A DNA stretch of 64,000 bases from Hyphomicrobiales bacterium. GTDB taxonomy: Bacteria > Pseudomonadota > Alphaproteobacteria > Rhizobiales > Beijerinckiaceae. The notes under the pieces were generated by a model, which saw only the letters and a program-made list of their open reading frames with translations, had not been told where the DNA came from and ran no database searches. The stretch is from the NCBI GenBank assembly GCA_900466745.1, contig UBNE01000015.1, positions 62,001-126,000 of the forward strand. The letters run 5' to 3'. The position numbers and the translations under genes were made by a program. This document shows positions 1 to 7,537 of this stretch, piece after piece. Each line of letters opens with the position of its first letter. Within the stretch, counting starts at the first letter, position 1.

Positions 1-546
1 ATCGGTTAGAAAACACGAAAGTGGGTTCATGTCGACACCGTAGGTCTCGCAACCGAAGAGCTTCGCTTCAACAAGTGTCGTTCCGCTCCCGCTCATGGGG
101 TCGGCAATTATGCCTCCGGCATCCGTCCCTGAAACATTGATGAGCGCACGAACAAGCTGCGGGAAGAATTTTCCTCGGTACTCATGAATACCATGGGTTC
201 CGTAACGAAGACAGCGGCGATTTGGCAGTGATACTTCGTCTCGGAACGGCAAGGTATCACGTAGGACGTCTAGATCTATCCCGTTACGAACAACGTTTAC
301 AGTCGCTTCGCGAAGCGATTGACGAGTAGTTACTGACCGTCCAGACCCGGCTACGCTTTCCCAATATGCAAGGCGTTGTGCAAAGTCGTGAAGGTTCTTT
401 TCATTGCCAAACACCATCAATTCGGAGCCAGATTTTCGCTCCGAAACCAGGCCCGCCGCCGTTATCAGAGCTCCAACCTCTTGCAACGCAAGCTCGCGCT
501 CGAACGGCTGGATGTATTCCTTAATTCGGCAGACAAACCCACTCAT
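1..546 (-). CDS. DNA methyltransferase, partial (3' end beyond window)
   Basis: The first 182 residues of a SAM-dependent DNA methyltransferase, cut by the left window edge. Seen: a motif X-like stretch (HEYRGKFFPQ) near residue 125 and a motif I loop (DPMSGSGTT) near residue 152, followed by VDMNPLSC, which fits motif II. The catalytic motif IV would lie beyond the edge. The start ATG overlaps the stop of the upstream methyltransferase gene as ATGA (543-546), so the two are translationally coupled. The family modifies adenine N6 or cytosine N4; which base cannot be told from this part. The target and any restriction partner are unknown. Confidence 0.85.
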   Translation of the reverse strand, partial: MSGFVCRIKEYIQPFERELALQEVGALITAAGLVSERKSGSELMVFGNEKNLHDFAQRLAYWESVAGSGRSVTTRQSLREATVNVVRNGIDLDVLRDTLPFRDEVSLPNRRCLRYGTHGIHEYRGKFFPQLVRALINVSGTDAGGIIADPMSGSGTTLVEAKLFGCETYGVDMNPLSCFLTD

Positions 547-1916
547 TTCGTCCCCACATTTTCAAGTACCAAGATTTGCTCTGTCTTGATCTTGCCGATC
601 GCAGGATTGAAAGACTTTTTCGTCGCCTGCATGTGGCGATCGATTCGAGCCACTTCCCGGAAGCCTGCAGGAATCCCCGCCTCCGAAATTAGGTCAGCAT
701 TCGAGACCCGCTTGCCGGAGAGCGTAGAGTCTCCGACGACAAAGCAAGCGTACTTACCCTTCCTGAGACGGCTACATAGCCATGACAGAATTTCAGAGAA
801 CTCCTTCTGAAAGGTTTCCGCCGTTGCAGCGCCTTGACCCTTCTTGCTGTACTTGCGATGGCTCCCAATTTCTTCAGCTTTAAAACGTGGCTGATCCATC
901 CCTAGCCAAATCATGCGTGTCATATGGTAGAGATGATAGCTGAAGGCGTTCGGATAGGGGGGAGAGCATACGACAAGATCCAGCATCGGGATGTCGGGTT
1001 TTAGAAGCAAGTTCCTTTCAACAATCGTACAATCAAACCTAGGCTCAACAATATCTGTGAGTTCTGATACAACCTCAATGGATTGCTCGAGAGCACGAGC
1101 GAAGCGCTTGAAGGCATCGCCTTGAAGTGTTCCCTTTTCGCGACGCACATAGCGTGTGTCAGAGTCCTGACGAGAAACCGTGACCACAATAGAAGAGAAG
1201 CTGGCTAGCGCTATAGTCTGAGCATCTTGCGACCGGACCGCGCGACATATCTGAAGAATTTCAGCAAGCTCTTCAATAATAAAGTCTTCGAACCAAAAGC
1301 TGAGCTTGGGGTAATCTGGGCGCCAAGCCGAAGAGAGAACTCCAGGAAGCCTAGATGACGAGGGAACTTGTGCATCCTCCGCCATACGACGCACCTGGTC
1401 GAGCACATGAAGGAGTTCTTGTTTGCCAAAGTCACTTAGGAGCGTGGTCTTGGCGCGGGCAATCAGACATGCCAAGGGGCTAGCGTCTATTCCCACGGCA
1501 CTTCTCTTGAGCGTAAGTGCTTCGACAAGTGTCGTTCCGCTTCCACAGAATATGTCACCTACCGTGTCGCCCACGCGAGATAGTTCTTGAATGAGCGCAT
1601 TCGGAATTTGGGGGATAAACTTAGCTGGATAAGGGTGCAGGCGATGCGTTAGGTAGTTCGTCTTTGCACCTGCAAAGTCCCAATCCATTTCCGACAAAGA
1701 GCGAAGGCTGGCATTTGGCCCTGCTTCCTCAGCCTGCGCATCATTCGGATGCTCAGAACGAGCGTAGGCCACAATTTCCATAACTTGTTCCTCAGTAAAG
1801 TATCGCCATCCATGCCGATCTCGCGTCGGCTCTTGCACCAATCCACGTCGAAGCCAGCGAAGCAGGGTGTCCTTGTGGATCCCCGCCCTTTTGGCCGCCT
1901 CTGCCGTTGAGATCAT
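543..1916 (-). CDS. DNA methyltransferase with N-terminal MerR-like helix-turn-helix
   Basis: 457 residues. Residues 1-50 look like a MerR/excisionase-type HTH (AEAAKRAGIHKDTLLRWLRR). A motif X-like segment (HPYPAKFIPQ) is near residue 94, motif I (FCGSGTT) near 120 and motif IV (CSPPYPN) near 336. Motif I before IV with about 215 residues between suggests an alpha-class order with the target-recognition region in the middle; SPPY is most common in N4-cytosine enzymes but also occurs in N6-adenine ones. It is the first gene of a coupled pair with the partial methyltransferase downstream. The fused HTH could bind the repeats just upstream. No nuclease gene is visible beside it. Confidence 0.88.
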   Translation of the reverse strand: MISTAEAAKRAGIHKDTLLRWLRRGLVQEPTRDRHGWRYFTEEQVMEIVAYARSEHPNDAQAEEAGPNASLRSLSEMDWDFAGAKTNYLTHRLHPYPAKFIPQIPNALIQELSRVGDTVGDIFCGSGTTLVEALTLKRSAVGIDASPLACLIARAKTTLLSDFGKQELLHVLDQVRRMAEDAQVPSSSRLPGVLSSAWRPDYPKLSFWFEDFIIEELAEILQICRAVRSQDAQTIALASFSSIVVTVSRQDSDTRYVRREKGTLQGDAFKRFARALEQSIEVVSELTDIVEPRFDCTIVERNLLLKPDIPMLDLVVCSPPYPNAFSYHLYHMTRMIWLGMDQPRFKAEEIGSHRKYSKKGQGAATAETFQKEFSEILSWLCSRLRKGKYACFVVGDSTLSGKRVSNADLISEAGIPAGFREVARIDRHMQATKKSFNPAIGKIKTEQILVLENVGTK

Positions 1917-1937
1917 CGAGAAGTAGTGCTCCGAGGT

Positions 1938-1979
1938 GCATATACTTGCATATACGCAAATTGCAGACTGGCATGCAAG
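1938..1979. promoter_or_regulatory. repeats upstream of the methyltransferase pair
   Basis: An 8-bp direct repeat GCATATAC occurs at 1938-1945 and 1948-1955, one helical turn apart. A 7-bp inverted repeat CTTGCAT (1945-1951) / ATGCAAG (1973-1979) overlaps it. The site lies 22-63 bases upstream of the methyltransferase start, where the promoter should be. Binding by the HTH of that methyltransferase is an inference. Confidence 0.45.
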
Positions 1980-2021
1980 AGCCGCAAGCGTCTCCAGCTT
2001 GCCATTGGCGGGTTCGGATCT

Positions 2022-2435
2022 TTACCCGTTGCCGAGGGTGGCTGCGCCTCTCGTTCTGATTTTGCTAAGCTGCTCATCCCATCTACCAGGTAACGTCCCC
2101 AGTACCTTTGCCAGTGTCACCCTTGGCCCCTGCTTCCCGTCCAGGATTGCCTGGACGATGTCGGGCGAAAGCAGGGTCAGGCGTAGGACGCGGGTCATAT
2201 AGGAGGGTGCGATGCCCTCGCGCTCGGCAAGCTCTGCGATGGTGGCGAACTCGCCCGACTCAAGCATGCGCTTCCATCGGAACGCGCGCGCCAGCGCCTT
2301 GACCAGCGTATTGTCTGGCTTGCGCGCGTGTTCGACGCCCTCTGGCGGCTGCATTTCCTTCCGCCCGCCGCGCTTCACGACGCGGAACGGGACATGGATG
2401 GTCATGGTGTCGGGGATGGGCGTGGCGCGGGTCAT
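2022..2435 (-). CDS. small HTH protein, companion of serine recombinase
   Basis: 137 residues. The segment at about 65-110 (IAELAEREGIAPSYMTRVLR) reads as a helix-turn-helix of the ParB/KorB type. Small proteins like this commonly follow DUF2924 and large serine recombinase genes in alphaproteobacterial islands. Its ATG overlaps the stop of the recombinase-tail gene as ATGA (2432-2435), and a Shine-Dalgarno-like GGAG lies 7 bases before the ATG. It may regulate or assist the recombinase; the exact role is unknown. The last ~15 residues look non-conserved. Confidence 0.65.
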   Translation of the reverse strand: MTRATPIPDTMTIHVPFRVVKRGGRKEMQPPEGVEHARKPDNTLVKALARAFRWKRMLESGEFATIAELAEREGIAPSYMTRVLRLTLLSPDIVQAILDGKQGPRVTLAKVLGTLPGRWDEQLSKIRTRGAATLGNG

Positions 2436-3340
2436 ACTTCAGCTCCGGCATCGGCGGTGATTTCACGCGCCAGCGCCGCCAGTCCGTCCATGCGCAGGCG
2501 GAGGTTGAGACCGCTGCTGCCGATCTCGACACGTTCGACCAACAGCATCACGATGCGTGCCTGCTCGCCGGGGAAAAGTTCATCCCACAACGGATCGAGT
2601 TTCTGGAGGGCCGTGCGAGCGTCGGCCTCGGTGATTCCGTCGCCTTGCGTCCGCGCTGCCTTCCACGTGCCCGCGACAATCTCGGGCTGGCGGAAGACAG
2701 CACGCAGTTGGTCGATGACGGCGGCCTCGATCTCGCCCGCAGGCACGCGGCCGATGGTACACGCCCCCGCGCCGTGCTTCAGCACCGTCTGGCTGACGTA
2801 GTAGCGGTAGAGTCTGCCGCCCTTGCGCGTGTGTGTCGGCGAGAACGCGGCGCCATCGGGCCCGAACAGCAGCCCCTTCAGCAGCGCGGGCGTGTCGGCG
2901 CGGGTCCGGGCGGCGCGTTTGCGGGGGCTCTCCTGCAGGATGCCGGTGATGGCGCGCGCGATGGCGGACAGCGACTTGTAGGGGCGCCCCTGCCACTCGA
3001 AGCCGTCAGCGGTGACAGTGACGATGTATTCGACGCCCTGCCATTCGCGCAGCAGCCGCGTGCCGGTGATCGGGCGGTCGCGGTCGAGGCGCATGCCGCG
3101 CTTCTTCTTGTCGCCGCCGTCCAGTTCCTCGCCGAGCCGTTCCAGCCGCCGGATCGTCTCCGGTTTCAGCCCGCCATAGGCGAGTTCTTGGATGCGGTAA
3201 GCCAGGCGGGATTCAAGGTAGCGCCGGTTGAAGGGCGGCGGTTCGCTGTCGAACAACTCGCGCCACTGCTTTTTCAGGTCGGGCGTCGTCGTGGTCTTCA
3301 GCGCGGCCAGGCGCGCGGGGATGGGGTCGTGAGTCGTCAT
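2432..3340 (-). CDS. DUF2924 domain fused to C-terminal remnant of a large serine recombinase
   Basis: 302 residues. Residues 1-130 match DUF2924 (FNRRYLESRLAYRIQELAYGG, then YKSLSAIARAITG at the usual domain end). At residue ~133 the sequence switches to the region after the zinc ribbon of large serine recombinases (PALLKGLLFGPDG, then YRYYVSQ) and runs to the recombinase C terminus. Normally these are two adjacent genes. Here the recombinase catalytic domain, with the nucleophilic serine, and the zinc ribbon are absent, so it cannot recombine DNA. The simplest reading is an in-frame deletion joining the two genes. The ATG at 3340 is chosen for the AAGGAG just upstream and the DUF2924 N terminus; upstream codons are poor. 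Confidence 0.8.
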   Translation of the reverse strand: MTTHDPIPARLAALKTTTTPDLKKQWRELFDSEPPPFNRRYLESRLAYRIQELAYGGLKPETIRRLERLGEELDGGDKKKRGMRLDRDRPITGTRLLREWQGVEYIVTVTADGFEWQGRPYKSLSAIARAITGILQESPRKRAARTRADTPALLKGLLFGPDGAAFSPTHTRKGGRLYRYYVSQTVLKHGAGACTIGRVPAGEIEAAVIDQLRAVFRQPEIVAGTWKAARTQGDGITEADARTALQKLDPLWDELFPGEQARIVMLLVERVEIGSSGLNLRLRMDGLAALAREITADAGAEV

Positions 3341-3906
3341 GCGGTTCTCCTTCGGTGACCGCCGCATATCGCGCGATCCGTTTTGGCTACCTTCACCGGT
3401 CCGGCGGCGAAGCTGACGGGACACCCAAGGGTAAGCGTCACACCACAAGGCCGGACTTGCCGCCGTGGGCAAGTTCCGCCTGAGCCTCAAAGATCGCGAA
3501 ACAGTGCCTTTTCGGCGGAAACATGCTTTGAACTCCGCATGTTGCGCCAGATTGTCAGGAATCATTTTGGAGGGCTATAGCGTAGACGTCGTTCTCCGCT
3601 TCATCGTTTCGGCCCGCCATAACCGCCGATTGCCCTCTACAGCGCGATATTGCCGCCGATCACCGCATTCCACCAATCGGCATGCGAAACCGCCAATTCT
3701 ACGCTAAGCCCGATAAAACTTGAGAGCCAGAGAACGGTAGTCTGCGACCCCATTTCGGTCATCCATTGGCCTGATCGCGCGACCATAAACCGGACATTCT
3801 GCACCAAACAAATCGTGTCGCGGGTTTCGGAACTTTTGCGACAAGATCGGTTGGCAGTGGCACGACCGACCTTCCGGTTTGCAAGGACTTACTGTAGCGT
3901 GTTGTT
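3341..3906. other. intergenic stretch, one repeat copy
   Basis: 566 bases without a supportable gene. Base composition is closer to balanced than in the flanking core genes. It holds one copy of a TGTCGC...GCGACA inverted repeat (3816-3843) that recurs at 5161. I see no tRNA or attachment site. Promoters for the recombinase-tail gene (leftward) and the VOC gene (rightward) should lie here. Confidence 0.5.
3816..3843. repeat. dispersed repeat copy 1 (TTTCGGAACTTTTGCGAC core)
   Basis: TGTCGC (3816-3821) and GCGACA (3838-3843) form an inverted repeat around a core TTTCGGAACTTTT. The same 18-base string TTTCGGAACTTTTGCGAC recurs at 5161-5188. Two copies in 1.4 kb of non-coding DNA suggest a dispersed element or a shared regulatory site. 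Confidence 0.6.
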
Positions 3907-4263
3907 ATGAACCACTCGACATCGAATCTTTCTTCACGCGATTTCGAGTCAACGCCTCAGTTCTATCGCGCACTCGGCTTTGAAGAAGCATGGCGCGATG
4001 ACGGGTGGATGATCCTCAAGCGAGACAAGATTATCCTTGAGTTCTTTCCACACCCTGAGCTTGACCCCGCAACTAGCTGGTTTAGCTGCTGCATCCGGCT
4101 CGATGCGCTAGACGACTTCTATTCGGCCTGTCTCACGGCGAACACCCCCGAAGCCACCAAGAAAGCACCTCGCCTTCATAAACCAAAGCTGGAAGAAAGT
4201 GGATTACGCATCGGGGCGCTGATTGACCCTGACGGCACACTTCTGCGGCTTATCCAAAACTAG
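3907..4263 (+). CDS. bleomycin-resistance-like VOC protein
   Basis: 118 residues, the usual size of a one-domain VOC protein. Residues 10-25 (SRDFESTPQFYRALGF) are the typical first beta-alpha unit, and the C terminus (IGALIDPDGTLLRLIQN) matches the end of the BRP/Ble fold. Ble proteins sequester bleomycin-type antibiotics as dimers; homologues in soil bacteria often have unknown ligands. There is no clear ribosome-binding site. It is followed 11 bases later by a YjbR-like gene, so they may be co-transcribed. Fold confident, ligand unknown. Confidence 0.75.
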   Translation: MNHSTSNLSSRDFESTPQFYRALGFEEAWRDDGWMILKRDKIILEFFPHPELDPATSWFSCCIRLDALDDFYSACLTANTPEATKKAPRLHKPKLEESGLRIGALIDPDGTLLRLIQN

Positions 4264-4274
4264 GTGCTACAGCG

Positions 4275-4613
4275 ATGACTTTTGACGAGGCGATGGACTA
4301 TGCGCTCACCCTCCCCGGTACCGAGCGCTCAACCAGTTATCGTATGCCTTGCGTCAAGGCGAACGGTAATGGCTTTCTTTTTGCCGGTCACGAACCGCAG
4401 GAAGCCTTTGCGCTGCATATGGAGATGGGCACCAAACAGATCGTGCTGGAAACTCATCCCGAGACTTTCTTCGAGACGGCGCATTATTCCGGCTATCCAA
4501 CTGTCTTGGTCCGTTATGACGGATCTGATGGCGATCTCATCCGCGAGATGATCCGGCGGGCTGCCGATTGGGCGCGAGCCAAAGCCCCGCCCCGGCCTCA
4601 TAAGAAGCGGTGA
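4275..4613 (+). CDS. MmcQ/YjbR family protein
   Basis: 112 residues matching the YjbR/DUF419 fold: LPGTERSTSYRMPCVKANG near the N terminus, then GYPTVLVRYDG and a basic tail (PPRPHKKR). These proteins have a CyaY-like alpha/beta fold with a proposed double-wing DNA-binding motif; a molecular role is not established. The gene lies 11 bases after the VOC gene on the same strand, with no obvious Shine-Dalgarno, which suggests coupled expression. Confidence 0.8.
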   Translation: MTFDEAMDYALTLPGTERSTSYRMPCVKANGNGFLFAGHEPQEAFALHMEMGTKQIVLETHPETFFETAHYSGYPTVLVRYDGSDGDLIREMIRRAADWARAKAPPRPHKKR

Positions 4614-4616
4614 CCG

Positions 4617-4664
4617 TCGCGTAACTCCTAAAACATGTTACGTCACAGATGTTTGTCGCAGGTG
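4617..4664 (+). repeat. direct repeat flanking a hypothetical gene, left copy
   Basis: The stretch starting GTCGCGTAACTCCT and ending TTTGTCGCAGG is similar, with mismatches, to 5123-5172, which starts GTCGTGCAACTCCT and ends TTTGTCGCAGA. Both lie just after a stop codon or across it. The pair brackets the 4683-5138 gene, as if a downstream segment was duplicated or a cassette was inserted. Confidence 0.5.
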
Positions 4665-4682
4665 GCGCGGCAATGCTGATGG

Positions 4683-5138
4683 ATGGATGAAGAAATGCAG
4701 AGGGAAAAACGAGTTCGACAGCCGTTCCCTTTACTGGACCAGCTTCCGGGCGAGCTGGACGGAATGATACTCGATTACCTTTGGGACCATGCGAAGCTTC
4801 ATGCTCTGACTGATCTTCGCGAAGCGACGGTGCCCGTTAGCGAACTTGCTTGGCATCTCGATTTGCCGTTTTGGACGGATGAAGGGAAGCCCTTCAAGGT
4901 GTGTCCATCTGATGTGGTGGCGGATCGAGACAAACATTCCGCCCAATGGGATCGCACCATGGCGGCCGACCTGCAATTTCCATTGCATGGACGCATCGGC
5001 TCTACCGAAAAGATCATTATCATGGACGGTATTCACCGGCTGCTAAAGGCGTCGATTGTTGGTCTGCTGGACGTGACGGTTCAAATCCTGTCAGATAGCG
5101 ACCTAAACGAAATCGCAGTTCTGTCGTGCAACTCCTGA
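4683..5138 (+). CDS. hypothetical protein, possible ParB-nuclease-like fold
   Basis: 151 residues, not assigned to a family. The segment IIIMDGIHRLLKA near residue 115 resembles the D-G-x-H-R motif of ParB/sulfiredoxin-like domains, and earlier residues describe set-point positions (VPVSELAWHLDLPFW) like the ParB 'V.V..L....' strand. Such domains hydrolyse CTP or act as nucleases or kinases in other contexts. The gene sits between two related repeats (4617-4664 and 5123-5172). The function is unknown; the ParB-like reading is an inference from the motif only. Confidence 0.5.
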   Translation: MDEEMQREKRVRQPFPLLDQLPGELDGMILDYLWDHAKLHALTDLREATVPVSELAWHLDLPFWTDEGKPFKVCPSDVVADRDKHSAQWDRTMAADLQFPLHGRIGSTEKIIIMDGIHRLLKASIVGLLDVTVQILSDSDLNEIAVLSCNS

Positions 5139-5188
5139 AACCCGCTACGTAACTTGAGTTTGTCGCAGATTTCGGAACTTTTGCGACT
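5123..5188 (+). repeat. direct repeat right copy, joined to dispersed repeat copy 2
   Basis: Bases 5123-5172 resemble 4617-4664. They run directly into TGTCGC...TTTCGGAACTTTTGCGACT (5161-5188), the second copy of the element at 3816-3843. The first 16 bases overlap the end of the 4683-5138 gene. Confidence 0.5.
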
Positions 5189-5258
5189 ATGGCCCGGCGG
5201 CTTCCGAGCCCATGTCGATCACCAGAACCAGAAGAGGGCGACGCCGAAAGCGGTCGTT

Positions 5259-5843
5259 TCAGCCGTGAACGGTTTCTCCGCGTTCTAGCATACCAACGAA
5301 GTCCCTAATCTTTCGGGCTCTGGTCTCAGCCTTCTTCACCGCGCCAATCCGATACAAGATCGCATATCGGTTAGCGCCAGTGAGCGTAGCGAAGAAAGCT
5401 GCGGCCTTCGGGTTCGCATCGAGCGCGGCCTGCAAATCCGGTGGAACCTCAGCTTTGCTAGCTGGAGCATACGCCGCTTCCCATCTGCCATCTGCCATCG
5501 CTTTATCAATTGCCAATTGTCCAGACGCCTGCATGCGCCCGGCCGAGATCAGTTCCAGCGCGCGTTTCCGATTTTCATCCGACCACTTGCTGCGCGGTCG
5601 GCGCGGGGTAAAGCGGACCAACCAGCTGTCAGCGTCGTACTTGTCGAGTTGGCCGTCGATCCAGCCATAGCAAAGGGCACTGTCGATCGCCTGAGCTTTG
5701 GTGACGCTCGCAACGCTCGTACCCTTCTTACGAAATCTAATCCATGCACCGTTGGAATCGCTCGGTTGCTCCGCCAACCAACTCTCCAACGCAATTTGAT
5801 CAGCAAATGAAACTATTGGAAGGCCAGAACGCAATTCAGTCAT
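5259..5843 (-). CDS. YdeI/OmpD-associated family protein
   Basis: 194 residues, full length for the family. Typical blocks are present: residues 18-45 (LESWLAEQ...GAWIRFRKKG), then QAIDSALCYGWIDGQ and VRFTPRRPRSKWS, and a C-terminal Lys/Arg-rich helix (KKAETRARKIRDFVGML). YdeI-like proteins are small cytoplasmic proteins linked in some bacteria to tolerance of cationic peptides; the mechanism is not known. The start is supported by AAGGG about 7 bases before the ATG at 5843. It stands alone on the minus strand. Confidence 0.85.
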   Translation of the reverse strand: MTELRSGLPIVSFADQIALESWLAEQPSDSNGAWIRFRKKGTSVASVTKAQAIDSALCYGWIDGQLDKYDADSWLVRFTPRRPRSKWSDENRKRALELISAGRMQASGQLAIDKAMADGRWEAAYAPASKAEVPPDLQAALDANPKAAAFFATLTGANRYAILYRIGAVKKAETRARKIRDFVGMLERGETVHG

Positions 5844-6020
5844 TCTCTACCCTTAGCGCGGCTTGTGGATTCGACAAAGGTCCGCTTCTGTTGACCTGGG
5901 TCTGATAGCTGTCGATCTGCACACCACCCCATTGTAGCTCCTCAAGTTCGGAACGAAGGTCGAATTAGCCTAACCGACTGTCCACGAAACCGGCAGCAGG
6001 CCATTTCGGGAATTTAGCGA

Positions 6021-6416
6021 ATGCTCCAACTCACATGCCATTGCGGTGCTGTCAGAATTGCGCTACCGCGCCGACCGCGTGTGCTTACGGCGTGCAACTG
6101 CTCGATGTGCCGTAGGGTCCAGCCCTTGTTTGCCTACTATGTCGCTCGGACATTGACGATAGGTGCCCCCGCCGAAGCATTTGACAGCTATGTGTGGGGA
6201 AAAGGCGTTCTTCGCTGGTATCGCTGTCGAACGTGCGGGTGCTTCACGCATCATCACCCGGCCGGACGCGTGGAAGACTTAAGCTTGCGATCAGGTGTAA
6301 ATCTGCGGCTGGCCGATCCTGCGGAAATACGCGGCGTGGAAGTCAAAGTCCGAGACGGTGCGGCAGATACCTGGACCGTGATCGAGAGCTATCGCTACGG
6401 TGATCCTTCAAGATGA
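6021..6416 (+). CDS. GFA family protein (glutathione-dependent formaldehyde-activating-like)
   Basis: 131 residues with the zinc-binding cysteine pattern of the GFA fold: CHCG at residues 6-9, CNCSMC at about 26-31, and CRTCGC near 73-78. The founding member joins glutathione to formaldehyde, but most homologues are uncharacterised Zn proteins. No glutathione-dependent formaldehyde dehydrogenase lies nearby, so the substrate is open. It is a single gene with its own upstream gap of 177 bases. Confidence 0.85.
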   Translation: MLQLTCHCGAVRIALPRRPRVLTACNCSMCRRVQPLFAYYVARTLTIGAPAEAFDSYVWGKGVLRWYRCRTCGCFTHHHPAGRVEDLSLRSGVNLRLADPAEIRGVEVKVRDGAADTWTVIESYRYGDPSR

Positions 6417-6595
6417 TTGTCGTTTGTGCTCATCAATGACCACCGCCTTGTCGCAATTAAGGGGGTAAGAGCTGATGACAGAAGCATCCGCTCCCGATGG
6501 TCGAATGCGGTTATTCGCTGAAGGCGAAACTGAACACGATCTGGAAATTGCCTCGACTCGCCCCTGGGCTTGAGACAGTGGCCCCCCAAGAGGGA

Positions 6596-7444
6596 TCATG
6601 CCCCTGCGCTCAAACGGAACGCATCGCGCAGGTGCCGCGTGCCCGTTCGGGGAGCGATGATGTCGTTTTGCATCATCCGGGCGAGAAAGGCGAAGGTGTT
6701 GTATTGCCGCCGGTTCACATGGCGCAACACGGCGAGCGCGGCGTTGACGATCCATAGAGGGACGTGCGTCATTCTGGGCTTGGTCCCGAGCACGTCGAAA
6801 GCAAGCGCTCCGATCTCTTCGTAAGTGAAGAGATCAGGGCCGCCGATTTCGATTTCGGCGATATCCGTACCGAACGCCGCGATAGCGGCTTTGGCCACAT
6901 CCGTGCCGTCGACCGGATTGATTTGGCTGCGACCCGTGCCCAAAAGCCAGACCCGGCCGCCCCGGGCCATCTTCAGAACTTCGTCCATGTCGGAAAAGAA
7001 GCCTGTCGCCCTGACCACGGTGTGCGCAATGCCCGACCCGGCCATGTCCCGCACCAGGGCCTCGCGCGCAGCCACGATGTCGAGGTCGATCGACAGTTCG
7101 GGCCGCACCACGGAGATGAACAAAAACTGTCTGACTCCCGCCGCGACCGCACGCTCAAGGACCGCCTTGTTGGCGCCGTAGTCGACATCCCAGGGGCTCA
7201 GCCTGCCTTTCTGCCGGGTCTGCCCAAGCGCGGAGAACACGTAGTCGATCCCATCGCAAAGTCCTTCGAGCGTCTCGGGTCGGGTCGCTTCACCGACAAA
7301 AACCTCATCTGGTTTGTGGGGCGCGTCGGCGAATGCGCCTTCGCGACGCGACAGGGCACGCACCCAATGTCCTGCCGTCTTGAGTTCGGCGACCATGTGC
7401 GAGCCAAGATAGCCGGTGGCTCCTATGACGAGAACTTTCGCCAT
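6596..7444 (-). CDS. NAD(P)-binding SDR-like protein (NmrA/epimerase type)
   Basis: 282 residues. The N terminus carries the dinucleotide-binding glycine motif GATGYLGSH (residues 8-16), followed by a long-domain SDR layout (DVDYGANKAVLERAVAAGVRQFLFIS near 115). The usual YxxxK dyad is not evident, as in atypical SDRs that act as reductases or NADPH sensors. It is divergent from a TetR gene with a 93-base shared region holding a perfect operator-like palindrome, so it is probably the regulated target. Substrate unknown. Confidence 0.82.
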   Translation of the reverse strand: MAKVLVIGATGYLGSHMVAELKTAGHWVRALSRREGAFADAPHKPDEVFVGEATRPETLEGLCDGIDYVFSALGQTRQKGRLSPWDVDYGANKAVLERAVAAGVRQFLFISVVRPELSIDLDIVAAREALVRDMAGSGIAHTVVRATGFFSDMDEVLKMARGGRVWLLGTGRSQINPVDGTDVAKAAIAAFGTDIAEIEIGGPDLFTYEEIGALAFDVLGTKPRMTHVPLWIVNAALAVLRHVNRRQYNTFAFLARMMQNDIIAPRTGTRHLRDAFRLSAGA

Positions 7445-7509
7445 GACGGCCTCGCTTTATCGTCCGACTGGTCGAAATAATCCTGTCGAACGGCGACGTC
7501 AATTGTTTT

Positions 7510-7525
7510 TCGACCACACGGTCGA
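7510..7525. promoter_or_regulatory. candidate TetR operator
   Basis: Perfect inverted repeat TCGACC-ACAC-GGTCGA in the divergent region between the SDR gene (leftward) and the tetR-like gene (rightward). A further half-site GGTCGA is at 7470-7475. The position 13-28 bases before the regulator start fits autorepression and control of the neighbour. Confidence 0.65.
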
Positions 7526-7537
7526 TATGAAGGTGCC

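Noticed and set aside
1917-2021. A restriction endonuclease next to the methyltransferases
   Set aside because: Only 105 bases separate the methyltransferase from the recombinase companion gene, and they contain promoter-like repeats and no ORF.
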